Source of the DNA: Bdellovibrio sp047344985
GTDB taxonomy: Bacteria; Bdellovibrionota; Bdellovibrionia; Bdellovibrionales; Bdellovibrionaceae
Length of the DNA stretch: 64,000 nucleotides
Assembly: GCF_047344985.1 (NCBI RefSeq)
Contig: NZ_CP178861.1
Coordinates: forward strand, 3,348,001-3,412,000
Direction: 5' to 3'
A program made the translations under genes and the position numbers. The notes under the pieces were generated by a model. That model saw only the letters and a list, made by a program, of their open reading frames with translations. It did no database searches and had not been told where the DNA came from. Shown here one piece after another: positions 17,684 through 26,900 of this stretch (positions within the stretch are counted from its first letter, which is position 1; every line of letters starts with the position of its first letter).

Positions 17684-18967
17684 TTATCTCTTAAGTTGGA
17701 TAACCTCGTTCAAAAGTTCATCCGTTGTCGTGATTGTCTTCGCGTTGGCTTGGAAACCACGTTGGTTTTGGATCATGTTTACGAATTCTGTCGCTAAGTC
17801 TACTGTAGATCTCTCAAGAGATTTCGCGAACAACTTACCGCGACCAGCAGCGCCCGGTCCACCCAAAGAAGCAGTTCCAGAATCTCTAGATTCTTTCAAA
17901 CGGTTGTTACCAACTTTGAAAAGAGCTTCTGGGTTTTCGAACTTCGCAAGAGCGATCTGAGCCAAGTCAGAAGCTTGTCCGTTCGAGTAAACCGCCGTCA
18001 AAATACCTTCGTCATTGAACGACAAACCAGTGATCGTACCGGCTGCCGCACCGTCTTGATGCCAAGAGATAAGGTCTGAGTTTTTACCGTACTGTTTCGT
18101 ACCGTCCAAACCTTTACCACCGTCTTTAATCGCATCACCGAAGTTCAATTTAACTTCTTGTCCTTGAAGAGCACCGCCCTTGAAGTTGAAGCTCGACTCT
18201 GTTGTCTCTTGGCTGTCAAGTTTACCATCCACTGTGAATGTCAACTTACCGGCACACACTTGAGACATCATGCCTTCGTCACCGCCAGTGATCTCTTTAC
18301 CGTCAACAAGGCCTTTGAATTCCCACTCACGGTCAGCCACTTTATTGAAGAAGAAGCTTACCAAGTGTTTGTTACCTTGAGAGTCGTACATCTCAACACC
18401 TGTAGAGTAGTGAGAAGTCGAATATGGATCTTTGATATCGAATTTCTTAGTCGCTTCCATGCGCGAGTCTAAGTTCAGATCCAATTTCAATTCTTTAGTC
18501 GCTTTCGCTGGGATCAAGGCGCGAGGGAATTTAATATCCGTCATTTTGTTAACGATATTGCCCTTCTCGTCTGTTGAGAAACCTTGAACTTTTTGATTGT
18601 CGTTAGTTACTAGGTAACCTTCACGGTCAAAGTGGAAAGAACCGTCACGAGTGTAAGACTCGCCATCAGAACCTTTTACTTTGAAGTAACCGTCACCAGA
18701 GATCGCCAAGTCAGTTACTTTTTCTGTGGCGTCGATATTACCTTGAGTCAAGATAGGATTTACTGCACCGATCTTCACACCGCGACCGATTTGGTTACCA
18801 CCAAGAATACCTTTTAAGTTTTTAGAAATGATATCTTGGAATTCTGCACGGCTCGCTTTGAAACCGACAGTGTTCGCGTTGGCGATGTTGTCACCGATAA
18901 CACCCAAAGCTTCGCCTTGAGCAGTCATACCAGACACACCTGTGTAAAGAGATGAAAGAATACCCAT
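17684..18967 (-). CDS. flgE: Flagellar hook protein FlgE
   Basis: The 427-residue subunit of the flexible hook joining the rod to the filament. The N-terminal rod signature SSLYTGVSGMTAQGEALGVIGDNIANANTVGFK and the C-terminal helix ERSTVDLATEFVNMIQNQRGFQANAKTITTTDELLNEVIQLKR are both present and bracket the variable middle domain. It is the last gene of the operon, with a 142-base gap upstream that holds a hairpin (19014-19040), and a terminator downstream. GGAGG lies a few bases before the ATG. In Bdellovibrio flagellar motility serves prey hunting. Confidence 0.95.
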   Translation of the reverse strand: MGILSSLYTGVSGMTAQGEALGVIGDNIANANTVGFKASRAEFQDIISKNLKGILGGNQIGRGVKIGAVNPILTQGNIDATEKVTDLAISGDGYFKVKGSDGESYTRDGSFHFDREGYLVTNDNQKVQGFSTDEKGNIVNKMTDIKFPRALIPAKATKELKLDLNLDSRMEATKKFDIKDPYSTSHYSTGVEMYDSQGNKHLVSFFFNKVADREWEFKGLVDGKEITGGDEGMMSQVCAGKLTFTVDGKLDSQETTESSFNFKGGALQGQEVKLNFGDAIKDGGKGLDGTKQYGKNSDLISWHQDGAAAGTITGLSFNDEGILTAVYSNGQASDLAQIALAKFENPEALFKVGNNRLKESRDSGTASLGGPGAAGRGKLFAKSLERSTVDLATEFVNMIQNQRGFQANAKTITTTDELLNEVIQLKR

Positions 18968-19013
18968 GTGACCTCCATGTCGTTGGCGTCTTCAATCGGA
19001 ATCCGCCGTTTGG

Positions 19014-19040
19014 AGGGCCTCCTCTACGAGGACCAGCCCT
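19014..19040 (-). other. Hairpin in the leader before flgE
   Basis: Paired segments AGGGC/GCCCT and TCCTC/GAGGA form a two-part stem with a small asymmetric bulge and a three-base loop, about 47 bases upstream of the flgE start. There is no T-run, so it is more likely an mRNA processing or stability element than a terminator. Confidence 0.4.
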
Positions 19041-19109
19041 AATTCTTTTATTTAATTTTTCTAACCAAAGTTAACTAAGCCCATCCACTCTGCTAACTTT
19101 TCTTTGCGT

Positions 19110-19538
19110 TTAGATAACTACCGTTGAGTCGATGTTCGTGAACACATTTTCTTTCAATGCATTCTTGTCCATCACAGTCACAACTGTGTTGTTCTTCACG
19201 CTGACGATCAGTGCGGAGTCATTCATTAACACTAATGAATCCTTCGAACCTTTCGCCGCCGCTCTCGAAATCGCGTCTTGCAGCTTCGTGATATCCTCAG
19301 GTGAATAACTTATTCCCCGAGTCTTCATCCGCTCAATCGCGTGATTCGAAAACTTCACTCCTTCAGCGGCCTTGGCGAGGCCCGGATTTCCCTGAATCAT
19401 GTTCTGAGGCTTCATGCCTCCGACATTACTCAGAGTCTCCTTGAAGGAGGGTCCCGTGCCCAGATCCGGTTGTTTCACCTTCGCTGGTTGCTGCGGAACG
19501 AGTTGATCTAGAGTTTGTATCTTTTTTAAGTCCACCAT
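19110..19538 (-). CDS. Flagellar operon protein, TIGR02530-type
   Basis: A 142-residue small protein commonly encoded next to flgD and flgE in Gram-positive and deltaproteobacterial flagellar clusters. The recognisable core is VKFSNHAIERMKTRGISYSPEDITKLQDAI (residues ~58-88), followed by SALIVSVKNNTVVTVMD. Its biochemical role is not established. The start follows the flgD stop by a single base, so translation is coupled. The N-terminal ~50 residues are Pro/Gly-rich and probably disordered. Confidence 0.8.
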   Translation of the reverse strand: MVDLKKIQTLDQLVPQQPAKVKQPDLGTGPSFKETLSNVGGMKPQNMIQGNPGLAKAAEGVKFSNHAIERMKTRGISYSPEDITKLQDAISRAAAKGSKDSLVLMNDSALIVSVKNNTVVTVMDKNALKENVFTNIDSTVVI

Positions 19539-19539
19539 T

Positions 19540-20544
19540 TTATTTCGCCGTCTCCTTAGCGATCTTCTCCATCATGTCGCGGGATAAACCCACTGTGTTG
19601 AGGATATTAGATTTTGCCGCAGGAGCCGGAGATGGTGAAGCCTTTTGTTGCTCTACATTCCCCTCTTTTACAGTTTGTCCTTTAGCATCATCCTTTTTCA
19701 AGTCTAGGTTTGTAACATCATTTACTTTCTGGTCGTTGTTCATAAGACGAGGGTCCGTAATCTTTTTCACGTCAGAGAAGCGAATCGCCTGATTTCCAAC
19801 GTGAAGAACAGGGCCTTCACTCGAGTAACTCACGCCCGTGATGATTCCATCGAAGTCCGTCTTCAACGCAATCTTCTTTCCGTCTGCGCCTTTTGCTTCT
19901 GCCATGAATTGATATTCACCAGGAGCTGCTTTCATCGCTCTGTCATCTTCACCGTTCCAAGTGAGTTTGTTTTCACCCTTCTTGAGACCTTTCAGATTGT
20001 AAGTGCGAACAACAGTTCCCTCTGAGTCACGAACTTTCACCGTCACTTCACTTGCTTCCATCGGCAAGTTGAATTTGAAATCGTGATCTTTATCCGTCGG
20101 TCCACGCACCACTTTTGAAGAATCACCCGCAACGGCTTTACCGATCAAGTTCAACGCTTGGAAATTTTCAGAAGGTTTTTGTCCGTTCTTCATTTCTTCC
20201 AATGTCTTGTTCATGTTCTGCATTTGCTCGAGTGATGAGAAGTTCGCAAGCTGGGCTGCCATCTCATGGCTCTTCAATGGATTCGTTGGATCTTGGTTTT
20301 TCATTTGCGCAAGCATCAGCTTAAAGAAAGCATCTTTATCCAAATTTGGATTTCCCACCGTGCGAACTTTTTTTGATGGATCTGTCCAGTTTGGATCGAC
20401 AATTTTATTTAAGACGTCGCCGACGTTTTCACCGCCGACTTTTTCTTTATCTTGAGCACTGATATTGGATGCGCCTGCATTCTCAGGTTTCGTCGTTGTC
20501 GCCCCGAATGCATTCACTCCTAGTTTGGTACTCATGACTGTCAT
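19540..20544 (-). CDS. flgD: Flagellar hook assembly (cap) protein FlgD
   Basis: Caps the growing hook and guides FlgE polymerisation. At 334 residues it is longer than the ~230-residue enteric protein because of N- and C-terminal low-complexity extensions. The conserved N-domain reads LDKDAFFKLMLAQMKNQDPTNPL (residues ~70-92) and MAAQLANFSSLEQMQNMNKTL; the central part includes the FlgD Ig-like region NLKGLKKGENKLTWNGED and PGEYQFMAEA. The start at 20544 has AAGGAG six bases upstream. A second Met four codons in is an alternative. Confidence 0.92.
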   Translation of the reverse strand: MTVMSTKLGVNAFGATTTKPENAGASNISAQDKEKVGGENVGDVLNKIVDPNWTDPSKKVRTVGNPNLDKDAFFKLMLAQMKNQDPTNPLKSHEMAAQLANFSSLEQMQNMNKTLEEMKNGQKPSENFQALNLIGKAVAGDSSKVVRGPTDKDHDFKFNLPMEASEVTVKVRDSEGTVVRTYNLKGLKKGENKLTWNGEDDRAMKAAPGEYQFMAEAKGADGKKIALKTDFDGIITGVSYSSEGPVLHVGNQAIRFSDVKKITDPRLMNNDQKVNDVTNLDLKKDDAKGQTVKEGNVEQQKASPSPAPAAKSNILNTVGLSRDMMEKIAKETAK

Positions 20545-20561
20545 GCTTTACTCCTTCTAAG

Positions 20562-22406
20562 TTAAGCAACTAAATTTAATCCGCTCCCCTTGCCTTCAAC
20601 ATTGCGTGCACGTGCTGTGCTCGATGTTTCGATGGGTTGCAAAGGATCGCGACCACGATTTCCATAACCTTTTAAGTTTGGCATTTCCAAGAAAGATTCT
20701 TTACGTCCTTGTGAACCGAAGTTTTCATTAAACTGGTTCCAGAATTGACGAGTTTGATCCCTCTGGTTTTGGCCATTCATATTGGTTTGGTTTTGTGTCG
20801 CCGTATCCGCAGATGCTGAGTTCACAACATCCACCTTCACATTTTCCATCGAGAGCTTGTGAGCAGCAAGACTGGTTTTCAGTTCAGCTAGACTAGACTC
20901 AATCGTCTTCTTCGCTTCCTGAGTATCCGCCGACATCTGCAAGTTCACTTTGCCGTCTTGAAGCATCACTTTGAGGTGAATCGTTCCCATGCCCTCAGGG
21001 GTCATTTGAACTTTCATCTCACCGCCACCTTTTTTAATCAGGTATTGCGCTTGATTCATGAGTTGTTTCACGGCCGCTTCGTTTTCTGCAGGATTTGCCG
21101 GAGCTGTCGGAGCCGCTGCCGCCATAGGAGCTGCCGCGTTCAATCCCAGAGTTTCACCTTTGATAGGTGCTCCGTGAATGCCCTCAAGCCCTGTCAGACT
21201 GCTTTTGAAGTCTGCGGCTTTTTCCACAAGCTTCGTCGCTGCTTCCTTACCGCCCGTCATCAATTTTGCCGCAGACTCTTGCGAGTTTTGCTGCATGAAA
21301 GATTGACCTTGCGATTGATTTTGGAAGAACTCTTGGCTCGCTTTGTTTTGGACATTCGGAATTTGTCCTTGCATTGCGATCGGGGCTCTTTCCAATTTCG
21401 GAGCTTGCGCTGCCTGTTGGAATTCATCCATCAGTTCTGGAGTCTCTTCACTGCCTGCCTCTTGCGCTTGCTTTGCTTGAGCCGCTTGTTTTGCTGCTAA
21501 AGCGGCGAGCAATGCCGGAGACATCGCCTCTTTCATTTGCCCTTGCAAATGCGGAGGCAACTCTTCAAGCTTCGGTCCTTGCGCCGCTGCCGGAGGAGTT
21601 TGTGGCATTTCCGTTTCAGGAACTTCCATTGGCATTTCATCTTGAGCGATGTCTGCCATCGAAGAAGAATCATCCATCATCATTCTTTGTGCTAACGACG
21701 CATCCAACGAAGGCATTCCACCAGTGGGAGCCATCTGCGGTTCTTGTCTCATCCAAAAACTTTTATTCAAGCGATCGACAGAAGCACCCATGGCATCTTG
21801 TTTGCCTTGAGCCGCCGCAATACGCGCTTGCATATGTTGTTGAGACATACCCGCACCCACAGTCATTTCTGACGCAGGTTTTGGTTGTTGCTGTTGTGGC
21901 ATTTGGTTCAATTGAGTTAGCAAAGCCACATACATCGCTTGCGCTTTGTCTGCGTCTTCATCACTCAAACCTAATTGCTCAATAACAGCATTCGCTGTTG
22001 TTTCGGGAGATTGGGCGAGTTGTTTGTCGTCCAGCTGGGCCATCGCCTCCACAAGTCGTGTGGGGGATATTTCGAATTCACTCTCGAAAGAGTCCATGAA
22101 TTCCTGAATTGCCTTCTGTCGAACCGTCGCCTTTTTACTAATCTTCCCGTCGGGTTTGCTGACCTCTTCCGTCTTCTTCGCTTCTGCTTGCTGAGGCTTT
22201 GGATCATCTTGATCTTTGGGCTTCATCTCGCGTTGCGGTGAATCTTTCACTTCTTTCGGGTTCTTCGAAGTTATTTTGTCTTCGAGAGCCTTTCCGAATG
22301 AAGATTCGGAGCCGGAACCTTTGAAATCCTTATCCACCGTTTTATCCGGCGGCGATTTCAAATCGGTCGCACCCACCATGGGAGGGCCGACTATACTTTG
22401 TAACAA
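20562..22406 (-). CDS. fliK: Flagellar hook-length control protein FliK
   Basis: A molecular ruler that sets hook length and switches export specificity. At 614 residues it is larger than enteric FliK (~405). The C-terminal Flg_hook domain is clear: GGGEMKVQMTPEGMGTIHLKVMLQDGKVNLQMSADTQEAKKTIESSLAELKTSL (about residues 460-520). The N-terminal two-thirds is Gln/Met/Ala/Pro-rich and charged, as expected of the extended ruler part. The start is a TTG at 22406, supported by AAGGAGG five bases upstream. It lies between the MotE-like gene and flgD. Confidence 0.88.
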   Translation of the reverse strand: MLQSIVGPPMVGATDLKSPPDKTVDKDFKGSGSESSFGKALEDKITSKNPKEVKDSPQREMKPKDQDDPKPQQAEAKKTEEVSKPDGKISKKATVRQKAIQEFMDSFESEFEISPTRLVEAMAQLDDKQLAQSPETTANAVIEQLGLSDEDADKAQAMYVALLTQLNQMPQQQQPKPASEMTVGAGMSQQHMQARIAAAQGKQDAMGASVDRLNKSFWMRQEPQMAPTGGMPSLDASLAQRMMMDDSSSMADIAQDEMPMEVPETEMPQTPPAAAQGPKLEELPPHLQGQMKEAMSPALLAALAAKQAAQAKQAQEAGSEETPELMDEFQQAAQAPKLERAPIAMQGQIPNVQNKASQEFFQNQSQGQSFMQQNSQESAAKLMTGGKEAATKLVEKAADFKSSLTGLEGIHGAPIKGETLGLNAAAPMAAAAPTAPANPAENEAAVKQLMNQAQYLIKKGGGEMKVQMTPEGMGTIHLKVMLQDGKVNLQMSADTQEAKKTIESSLAELKTSLAAHKLSMENVKVDVVNSASADTATQNQTNMNGQNQRDQTRQFWNQFNENFGSQGRKESFLEMPNLKGYGNRGRDPLQPIETSSTARARNVEGKGSGLNLVA

Positions 22407-22450
22407 ACCTTCCTCCTTCCTTGGAAAAAGTTTTATTTCTTATTCGCCAA

Positions 22451-23266
22451 TTACTTTGTAGAAGCGGGCGAACGTCGCTTATAGCCAGCAAACATCTCAG
22501 ATAACACCTGAGCCTTTTCTGGCTTTAATAAATTCATAATATCAGCAGCATTCTTCTTTTTCATACGACCAAGTATTTCAACTGCCAAATCCTCGTCCAT
22601 CGTCTCAAAGACTTTAGCCGCTTGTGGTGGCTTCATATTCGAGTACATCTGTACCAAGGTATCGACTTTCTGGTCATCAGCCTTGACGCGATCTTCGAGC
22701 ATCGAAGAAATTTTCGTTCTCATTTCTTCAAGCTCTTTCAAACGTTTTTCAAGATCCACTTTTTGAACTTGCAGTTCACTCTCCATGCGATTGAGTTCTT
22801 CTTCACGCGCATCGAGTTCTTTTTTTCTTTCGTTGAGTTTTTTAAGGTGATCAATTTCTGCAGAACTCATTGTCGCTGGAGCTTCCGCCGCGGCTTCTGC
22901 ATTGACTTGCTCTTGTGCTGCAGGAGCCGGTGCTGGCTTTTCCGGATTTTGCGCAACAGCTTCACCTGTCATTTGAATTTCTACACGCTTAATAAGATTT
23001 TCTACTTCGTCGTGATTCTGAAATCCCCACACCGCAACAAGAAGTCCCATAAAAGAAACGCCCACCATTTTCCACGGCACAGAAGCTTTTTTTCTTTTTT
23101 TAGGAGCGCTCATTTTCATGCGGCGGCGGATTTGTTGTTCAACGTCTTCAGAGGCAAGATCAAGATGCAAACGCGTTGCTGAAGGATTTTTCTTAAACTT
23201 CACGCCGCCTTGTTGATCGGCGACCTTGCGTGCATTCTGAAAAAATTGATCATATCCGCTTTTCAT
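22451..23266 (-). CDS. MotE-like membrane coiled-coil protein of the flagellar operon
   Basis: The protein has 271 residues. A basic cytoplasmic N-terminus with APKKRKKASVPWK is followed by one membrane helix (MVGVSFMGLLVAVWGF, ~residues 70-86), an Ala/Pro linker, a long coiled coil (LNERKKELDAREEELNRMESELQVQKVDLEKRLKELEE) and a C-terminal MgtE-N-like helical domain (MYSNMKPPQAAKVFETMDEDLAVEILGRMKKKNAADIMNLL). This layout matches MotE-type proteins that assist the stator. The position directly after fliJ and before fliK supports a flagellar role; a stator-chaperone function is inferred. Confidence 0.75.
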   Translation of the reverse strand: MKSGYDQFFQNARKVADQQGGVKFKKNPSATRLHLDLASEDVEQQIRRRMKMSAPKKRKKASVPWKMVGVSFMGLLVAVWGFQNHDEVENLIKRVEIQMTGEAVAQNPEKPAPAPAAQEQVNAEAAAEAPATMSSAEIDHLKKLNERKKELDAREEELNRMESELQVQKVDLEKRLKELEEMRTKISSMLEDRVKADDQKVDTLVQMYSNMKPPQAAKVFETMDEDLAVEILGRMKKKNAADIMNLLKPEKAQVLSEMFAGYKRRSPASTK

Positions 23267-23267
23267 C

Positions 23268-23714
23268 TTATTCCTTCACGGCTTTAAAGCGCAGGATGCT
23301 TTGTTCATCCATCTCTTTTTGGTCCTGAGCGAGTCGATCCTGTTTGTATTCCTCAAACTTGTTTTCTCGCATCTTCTCCATAATTTTATATTCGAGCGCG
23401 CATTGTCGCAAAATTTCTCTCTTGGACTCGACCAATTTCTCGATTTCTTGAAGTTTTTGCTTTTGCCTGTGGATGCGGATTTCCTGGCCTTTTAGGAACT
23501 CATGGATCTGCGAAAGAGCTGGACCTTGGGCTCCCCCCTGACTGGCGAAAGCACCTGCCTGCGCGTGGGCATTGGTTTTTTGCCCTTCCATGTGATTAAG
23601 GCGAGCCATTTCTTCATTAAGAAGCATCATGGCTTCTTGAAAATCTTTTTGAGCTAAGTTTTCTTTGATTTTACGGTGCTCAAGAACTTTTTGGAGAGGG
23701 AATTTGAATTTCAT
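23268..23714 (-). CDS. fliJ: Flagellar export chaperone FliJ
   Basis: A coiled-coil protein of 148 residues that links the FliI ATPase ring to the FlhA export gate. It begins MKFKFPLQKVLEHRKIKENLAQKDFQEAM, the standard FliJ opening, and is almost entirely charged helix with heptad character. Length matches the family (~147). It follows fliI by 45 bases; the MotE-like gene starts one base after its stop. Confidence 0.85.
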   Translation of the reverse strand: MKFKFPLQKVLEHRKIKENLAQKDFQEAMMLLNEEMARLNHMEGQKTNAHAQAGAFASQGGAQGPALSQIHEFLKGQEIRIHRQKQKLQEIEKLVESKREILRQCALEYKIMEKMRENKFEEYKQDRLAQDQKEMDEQSILRFKAVKE

Positions 23715-23759
23715 TAAGGACTACTCCAGTTCCGGGCCCTGCACACTGTGCGCTCCGCG

Positions 23760-25088
23760 CTAAGCATTAACCAGGATTTGCTGCATATAGCGAACGGTCT
23801 GCGTAAATGTCGTAGGATCTTCGACTCTTTGTTTGAGGAAGTCGTTGACCTGATCAATCACTTTTACCGCTTTATCGATTTTTGGATTTGATCCCGGTTT
23901 ATACGCACCAATGTTAATCAAATCTTCTGCATCTTTATAAACAGCCAAAGTCTCGCGCAGTTTTTGCGCCAGTTTTGCGTGTTCAGAAGATGTCACAGCC
24001 CGCATCACACGACTTGCACTTTGCATGATATCAATCGCAGGGAAATGTCCCTTTTGTGCCAAAGAACGACTCAGAACAATGTGTCCGTCGACGATGGAAC
24101 GAACAGAGTCCCCGATAGGATCGTTCATATCATCACCTTCAACGAGAGTTGTGTAGAATCCTGTGATACTGCCTTCGCCTTCAAAAGATCCGGCGCGTTC
24201 CAACAATTTTGGCAACGTCGCAAATACACTTGGCGTGTAACCTTTTTGTGAAGGAGGTTCACCGGTGCTAAGACCGATCTCCCTTTGCGCCATTGCAAAA
24301 CGTGTTACAGAGTCCATCATCAAAAGAACGTTTTTACCTTGAGAGCAGAAATACTCTGCCAAGGCTGTGGCAACGTAAGCACCACGCATACGAAGCAAAG
24401 GACTTTGATCACTCGTTACGCAGACGACAACAGATCTTGCCATCCCTTCCGGACCCAAATCATGCTCGATAAATTCACGGACCTCACGGCCACGTTCACC
24501 GATCATCGCAATCACGTTGACGTCAGCATTGGTATTTCTCGCCATCATCCCTAATAAAACGGATTTACCAACTCCAGAACCCGCCATAATTGCGACACGC
24601 TGGCCAAGACCTGCGGTTAATGCGCCATTGATAGCTCTGATACCTAAATCAATAGGTTCGCGAATAGGTCGTCTTGCCAGAGGATTGCGAACTTCACTAT
24701 AAAGAGGAACTTCGCGGAAATGTTCAACTTCACCTTTGTCATCCAAAGGACGGCCCAAACCATCCACCACACGGCCTAAGAGTTCATCTCCGGCACGGAC
24801 CGTGGCGATTTGACGAGCCAGAGTGATTTTGGAACCCAAAGCCACGCCTCTCATGTCATTCAGAGCCATCATCAATACATGTTTGTCTTTAAAACCGACG
24901 ACTTCAGCAAGAAAAGACTTTTCCATGCCGCTCGGATTGATTTTCACGATGCTACCGACACTGGCCCCTGGAAGATAGCCTTTGATAAGCATGCCATTGA
25001 CTTCTGTCACCTTCCCGCTATCGCGAGTTAAGTGAATGGAGTCAATAACGTTGGCGTATTTATCCAGATTCAGTTCAAGCTCGTTCAT
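23760..25088 (-). CDS. fliI: Flagellum-specific ATPase FliI
   Basis: Hexameric ATPase of the flagellar type III export apparatus, 442 residues. Walker A GSGVGKS (~170-176), the F1/FliI-type MIGERGREVREFIE, Walker B VLLMMDSVTRFAMAQREIGL and the catalytic-loop PSQKGYTPSVFATLPKLLERAG are all present. It starts within the FliH stop codon (TAATG). FliH regulates it and FliJ docks to it, and all three genes are adjacent here. Confidence 0.95.
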   Translation of the reverse strand: MNELELNLDKYANVIDSIHLTRDSGKVTEVNGMLIKGYLPGASVGSIVKINPSGMEKSFLAEVVGFKDKHVLMMALNDMRGVALGSKITLARQIATVRAGDELLGRVVDGLGRPLDDKGEVEHFREVPLYSEVRNPLARRPIREPIDLGIRAINGALTAGLGQRVAIMAGSGVGKSVLLGMMARNTNADVNVIAMIGERGREVREFIEHDLGPEGMARSVVVCVTSDQSPLLRMRGAYVATALAEYFCSQGKNVLLMMDSVTRFAMAQREIGLSTGEPPSQKGYTPSVFATLPKLLERAGSFEGEGSITGFYTTLVEGDDMNDPIGDSVRSIVDGHIVLSRSLAQKGHFPAIDIMQSASRVMRAVTSSEHAKLAQKLRETLAVYKDAEDLINIGAYKPGSNPKIDKAVKVIDQVNDFLKQRVEDPTTFTQTVRYMQQILVNA

Positions 25089-25879
25089 TAACCAGCAATC
25101 CTGTTTTTTACTTTGGGCATATTTTCAGCAAGAGTGGTCCAAAGCTGTTCGATACGTTGTTCAATACGCGCATCGACTTCACCGTAATTCGTTTCAACGA
25201 TACAACCACCGTCTGAAATTTCCTGATTCGGTTCAAAACGGATGCGTTTTACGAATTCAAATTCACGTCCTGTTTCTTTTTTTAGTTCCTCAAGGAACTC
25301 AAACTGAGATTGGGAAACGTGCACCGTAATATTCTCTTCGTCTTGCGAAAGGCTCACGGCATCACGAAGAATTTGTATCATCGCTTCGTTATTACCTTCC
25401 AGCTCCGCTTTCGCTAAACGAGAGGCCATACGGAAAGCCAACTGAACCAAATGCGCTTCGTTGAAAGAAGCCATTTCAGTTTTCATGTCCTTGATTGTAT
25501 TTAAAAGAGTGTCCAAGGTTTGCATACGCTCGGCGATTTCCGTAGAAACCGCTTCAAAAGCCTCTTTACGGCCTTCTTCCAAACCCAGATTGTAAGCTTC
25601 TTTGTAAGCGCCTTCTTGAATCTCTTTGAGCTTCTCCAAAGCGGCGGCTTCGACTTTTTCCTCTTCGCTGACTTTTTCGACTTCATCAATTCCCGTTTGC
25701 ACGCGAACCGCGTCGTTCATACGGAAGTCAGAGCCTTTGCTTTTTTCAGCAAGATAATTCAAAGCCTGCTCGGGTGTACCCAGGTCAAAACGAACGGGCA
25801 CGAAATCCAAGACTGTCTTTTCTGCCACTTCCTTAGGAAGGACAGACTTAGCTGCTCTGCTAGAATTAGACCATTGCAT
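25088..25879 (-). CDS. fliH: Flagellar export ATPase regulator FliH
   Basis: Peripheral stalk-like protein that binds FliI and targets it to the export base. The corrected frame gives 263 residues from the ATG at 25879, 21 bases inside a longer TTG-started frame; it overlaps the fliG end by 14 bases. The middle has the glycine/charged coiled coil KEAYNLGLEEGRKEAFEAVSTEIAERMQTL, and the C-terminus has the stator-like VRFEPNQEISDGGCIVETNYGEVDARIEQRI ending. Position between fliG and fliI is standard. Confidence 0.87.
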   Translation of the reverse strand: MQWSNSSRAAKSVLPKEVAEKTVLDFVPVRFDLGTPEQALNYLAEKSKGSDFRMNDAVRVQTGIDEVEKVSEEEKVEAAALEKLKEIQEGAYKEAYNLGLEEGRKEAFEAVSTEIAERMQTLDTLLNTIKDMKTEMASFNEAHLVQLAFRMASRLAKAELEGNNEAMIQILRDAVSLSQDEENITVHVSQSQFEFLEELKKETGREFEFVKRIRFEPNQEISDGGCIVETNYGEVDARIEQRIEQLWTTLAENMPKVKNRIAG

Positions 25880-26900
25880 CTTCCGAACCACCTCTTGCAA
25901 TCAAGATCTTTCCTTCGGCTTCCAAACGTCTTGCAACGTTGACGATCTCTTGTTGCGCCGATTCTACGTCTGACAAACGAGAAGGTCCCATGTTCGACAA
26001 GTCTTCGCGTAACATCTCTGCCGCACGAGCTGAGATATTTTTGAGAATCTTGTTGCGAATATCTTCGCTGGCTGTTTTGAGAGCCAAAAGAAGTTTGTCG
26101 TTTGGTACTTCTTTGAGAAGTGCCTGGATACCACGGTCGTCGATTTTGACGATATCGTCGAAAACGAACATAAGTTTGCGAATCTCTTCGGCCAAGAGAG
26201 GATCTTTCTCTTCCAGGCGCGACATGATCGCTGTTTCCGTGTTCTTGTCCATAACGTTGAGCATTTCGGCAACCGGCTGAACTCCACCCAAAGCGGCCTG
26301 TTCAACAGTGGCAGTATTCGATAATTGATTTTTCAAGACGCGGTCGATTTCCGCGATTAACTCCGGATCGACGTGTTCTAAGTTAGCCATACGCAGAACC
26401 ACTTCGGCTTGAAGCGCTTCCGGAAGACGTTTTAGAACCTCGCCTTTTTTCTCTGGCTCTAAGTGCGCTAAGATCACCGCGACTGTTTGCGGATGTTCAT
26501 TCACCAAGAATGTCGCCAAAGATTTCGCATCGACCATCTCCAAAGATTCCAACGAGCGTGAACCACCGGAAGTGATATTCAAACCCCCGAGAATACCGCG
26601 GGCTCTTTCTTCACCCAGAGCATCGACGATTGTGTCTTTGGCAGAGATATTTTCAGAGAAGATATAATCTTCCGTTTCAGAAACCATTTCATAGAACTCT
26701 TCAAGCACACGTTTTGTCACGTGCACAGGAACGACGCGCAGTTTGCTCATTTGGTTGATGAGCTTACGAATGTCAGCGTCGTCCATACGGCGAAGAAGGA
26801 CTTTCACCGCATCACGGCCCAAGTAGTTGATAAGGATTGCGGCCTTATCAAAACCTTTGAGATTTTCATACTCGATATTATCAGCCTTATGGAGTTTCAT
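25866..26900 (-). CDS. fliG: Flagellar motor switch protein FliG
   Basis: Torque-generating rotor protein, 344 residues, close to the family norm of ~335. It begins with GFDKAAILINYLGRDAVKVLLRRMDDADIRKLI; the middle domain has the EHPQ motif in FLVNEHPQTVAVILAHLEPEKKGEVLKRLP; and the C-terminal domain carries the charged torque helix KDPLLAEEIRKLMFVFDDIVKIDDRGIQALLKEV. It overlaps fliF by one base and fliH by 14, consistent with tight translational coupling for motor assembly. Confidence 0.95.
   Translation of the reverse strand: MKLHKADNIEYENLKGFDKAAILINYLGRDAVKVLLRRMDDADIRKLINQMSKLRVVPVHVTKRVLEEFYEMVSETEDYIFSENISAKDTIVDALGEERARGILGGLNITSGGSRSLESLEMVDAKSLATFLVNEHPQTVAVILAHLEPEKKGEVLKRLPEALQAEVVLRMANLEHVDPELIAEIDRVLKNQLSNTATVEQAALGGVQPVAEMLNVMDKNTETAIMSRLEEKDPLLAEEIRKLMFVFDDIVKIDDRGIQALLKEVPNDKLLLALKTASEDIRNKILKNISARAAEMLREDLSNMGPSRLSDVESAQQEIVNVARRLEAEGKILIARGGSEDAMV

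Noticed and set aside
20958..21500. Long plus-strand frame antisense to fliK
   Set aside because: It is a shadow of fliK low-complexity codons, rich in Arg, His, Leu and Cys, with no ribosome site or family match.
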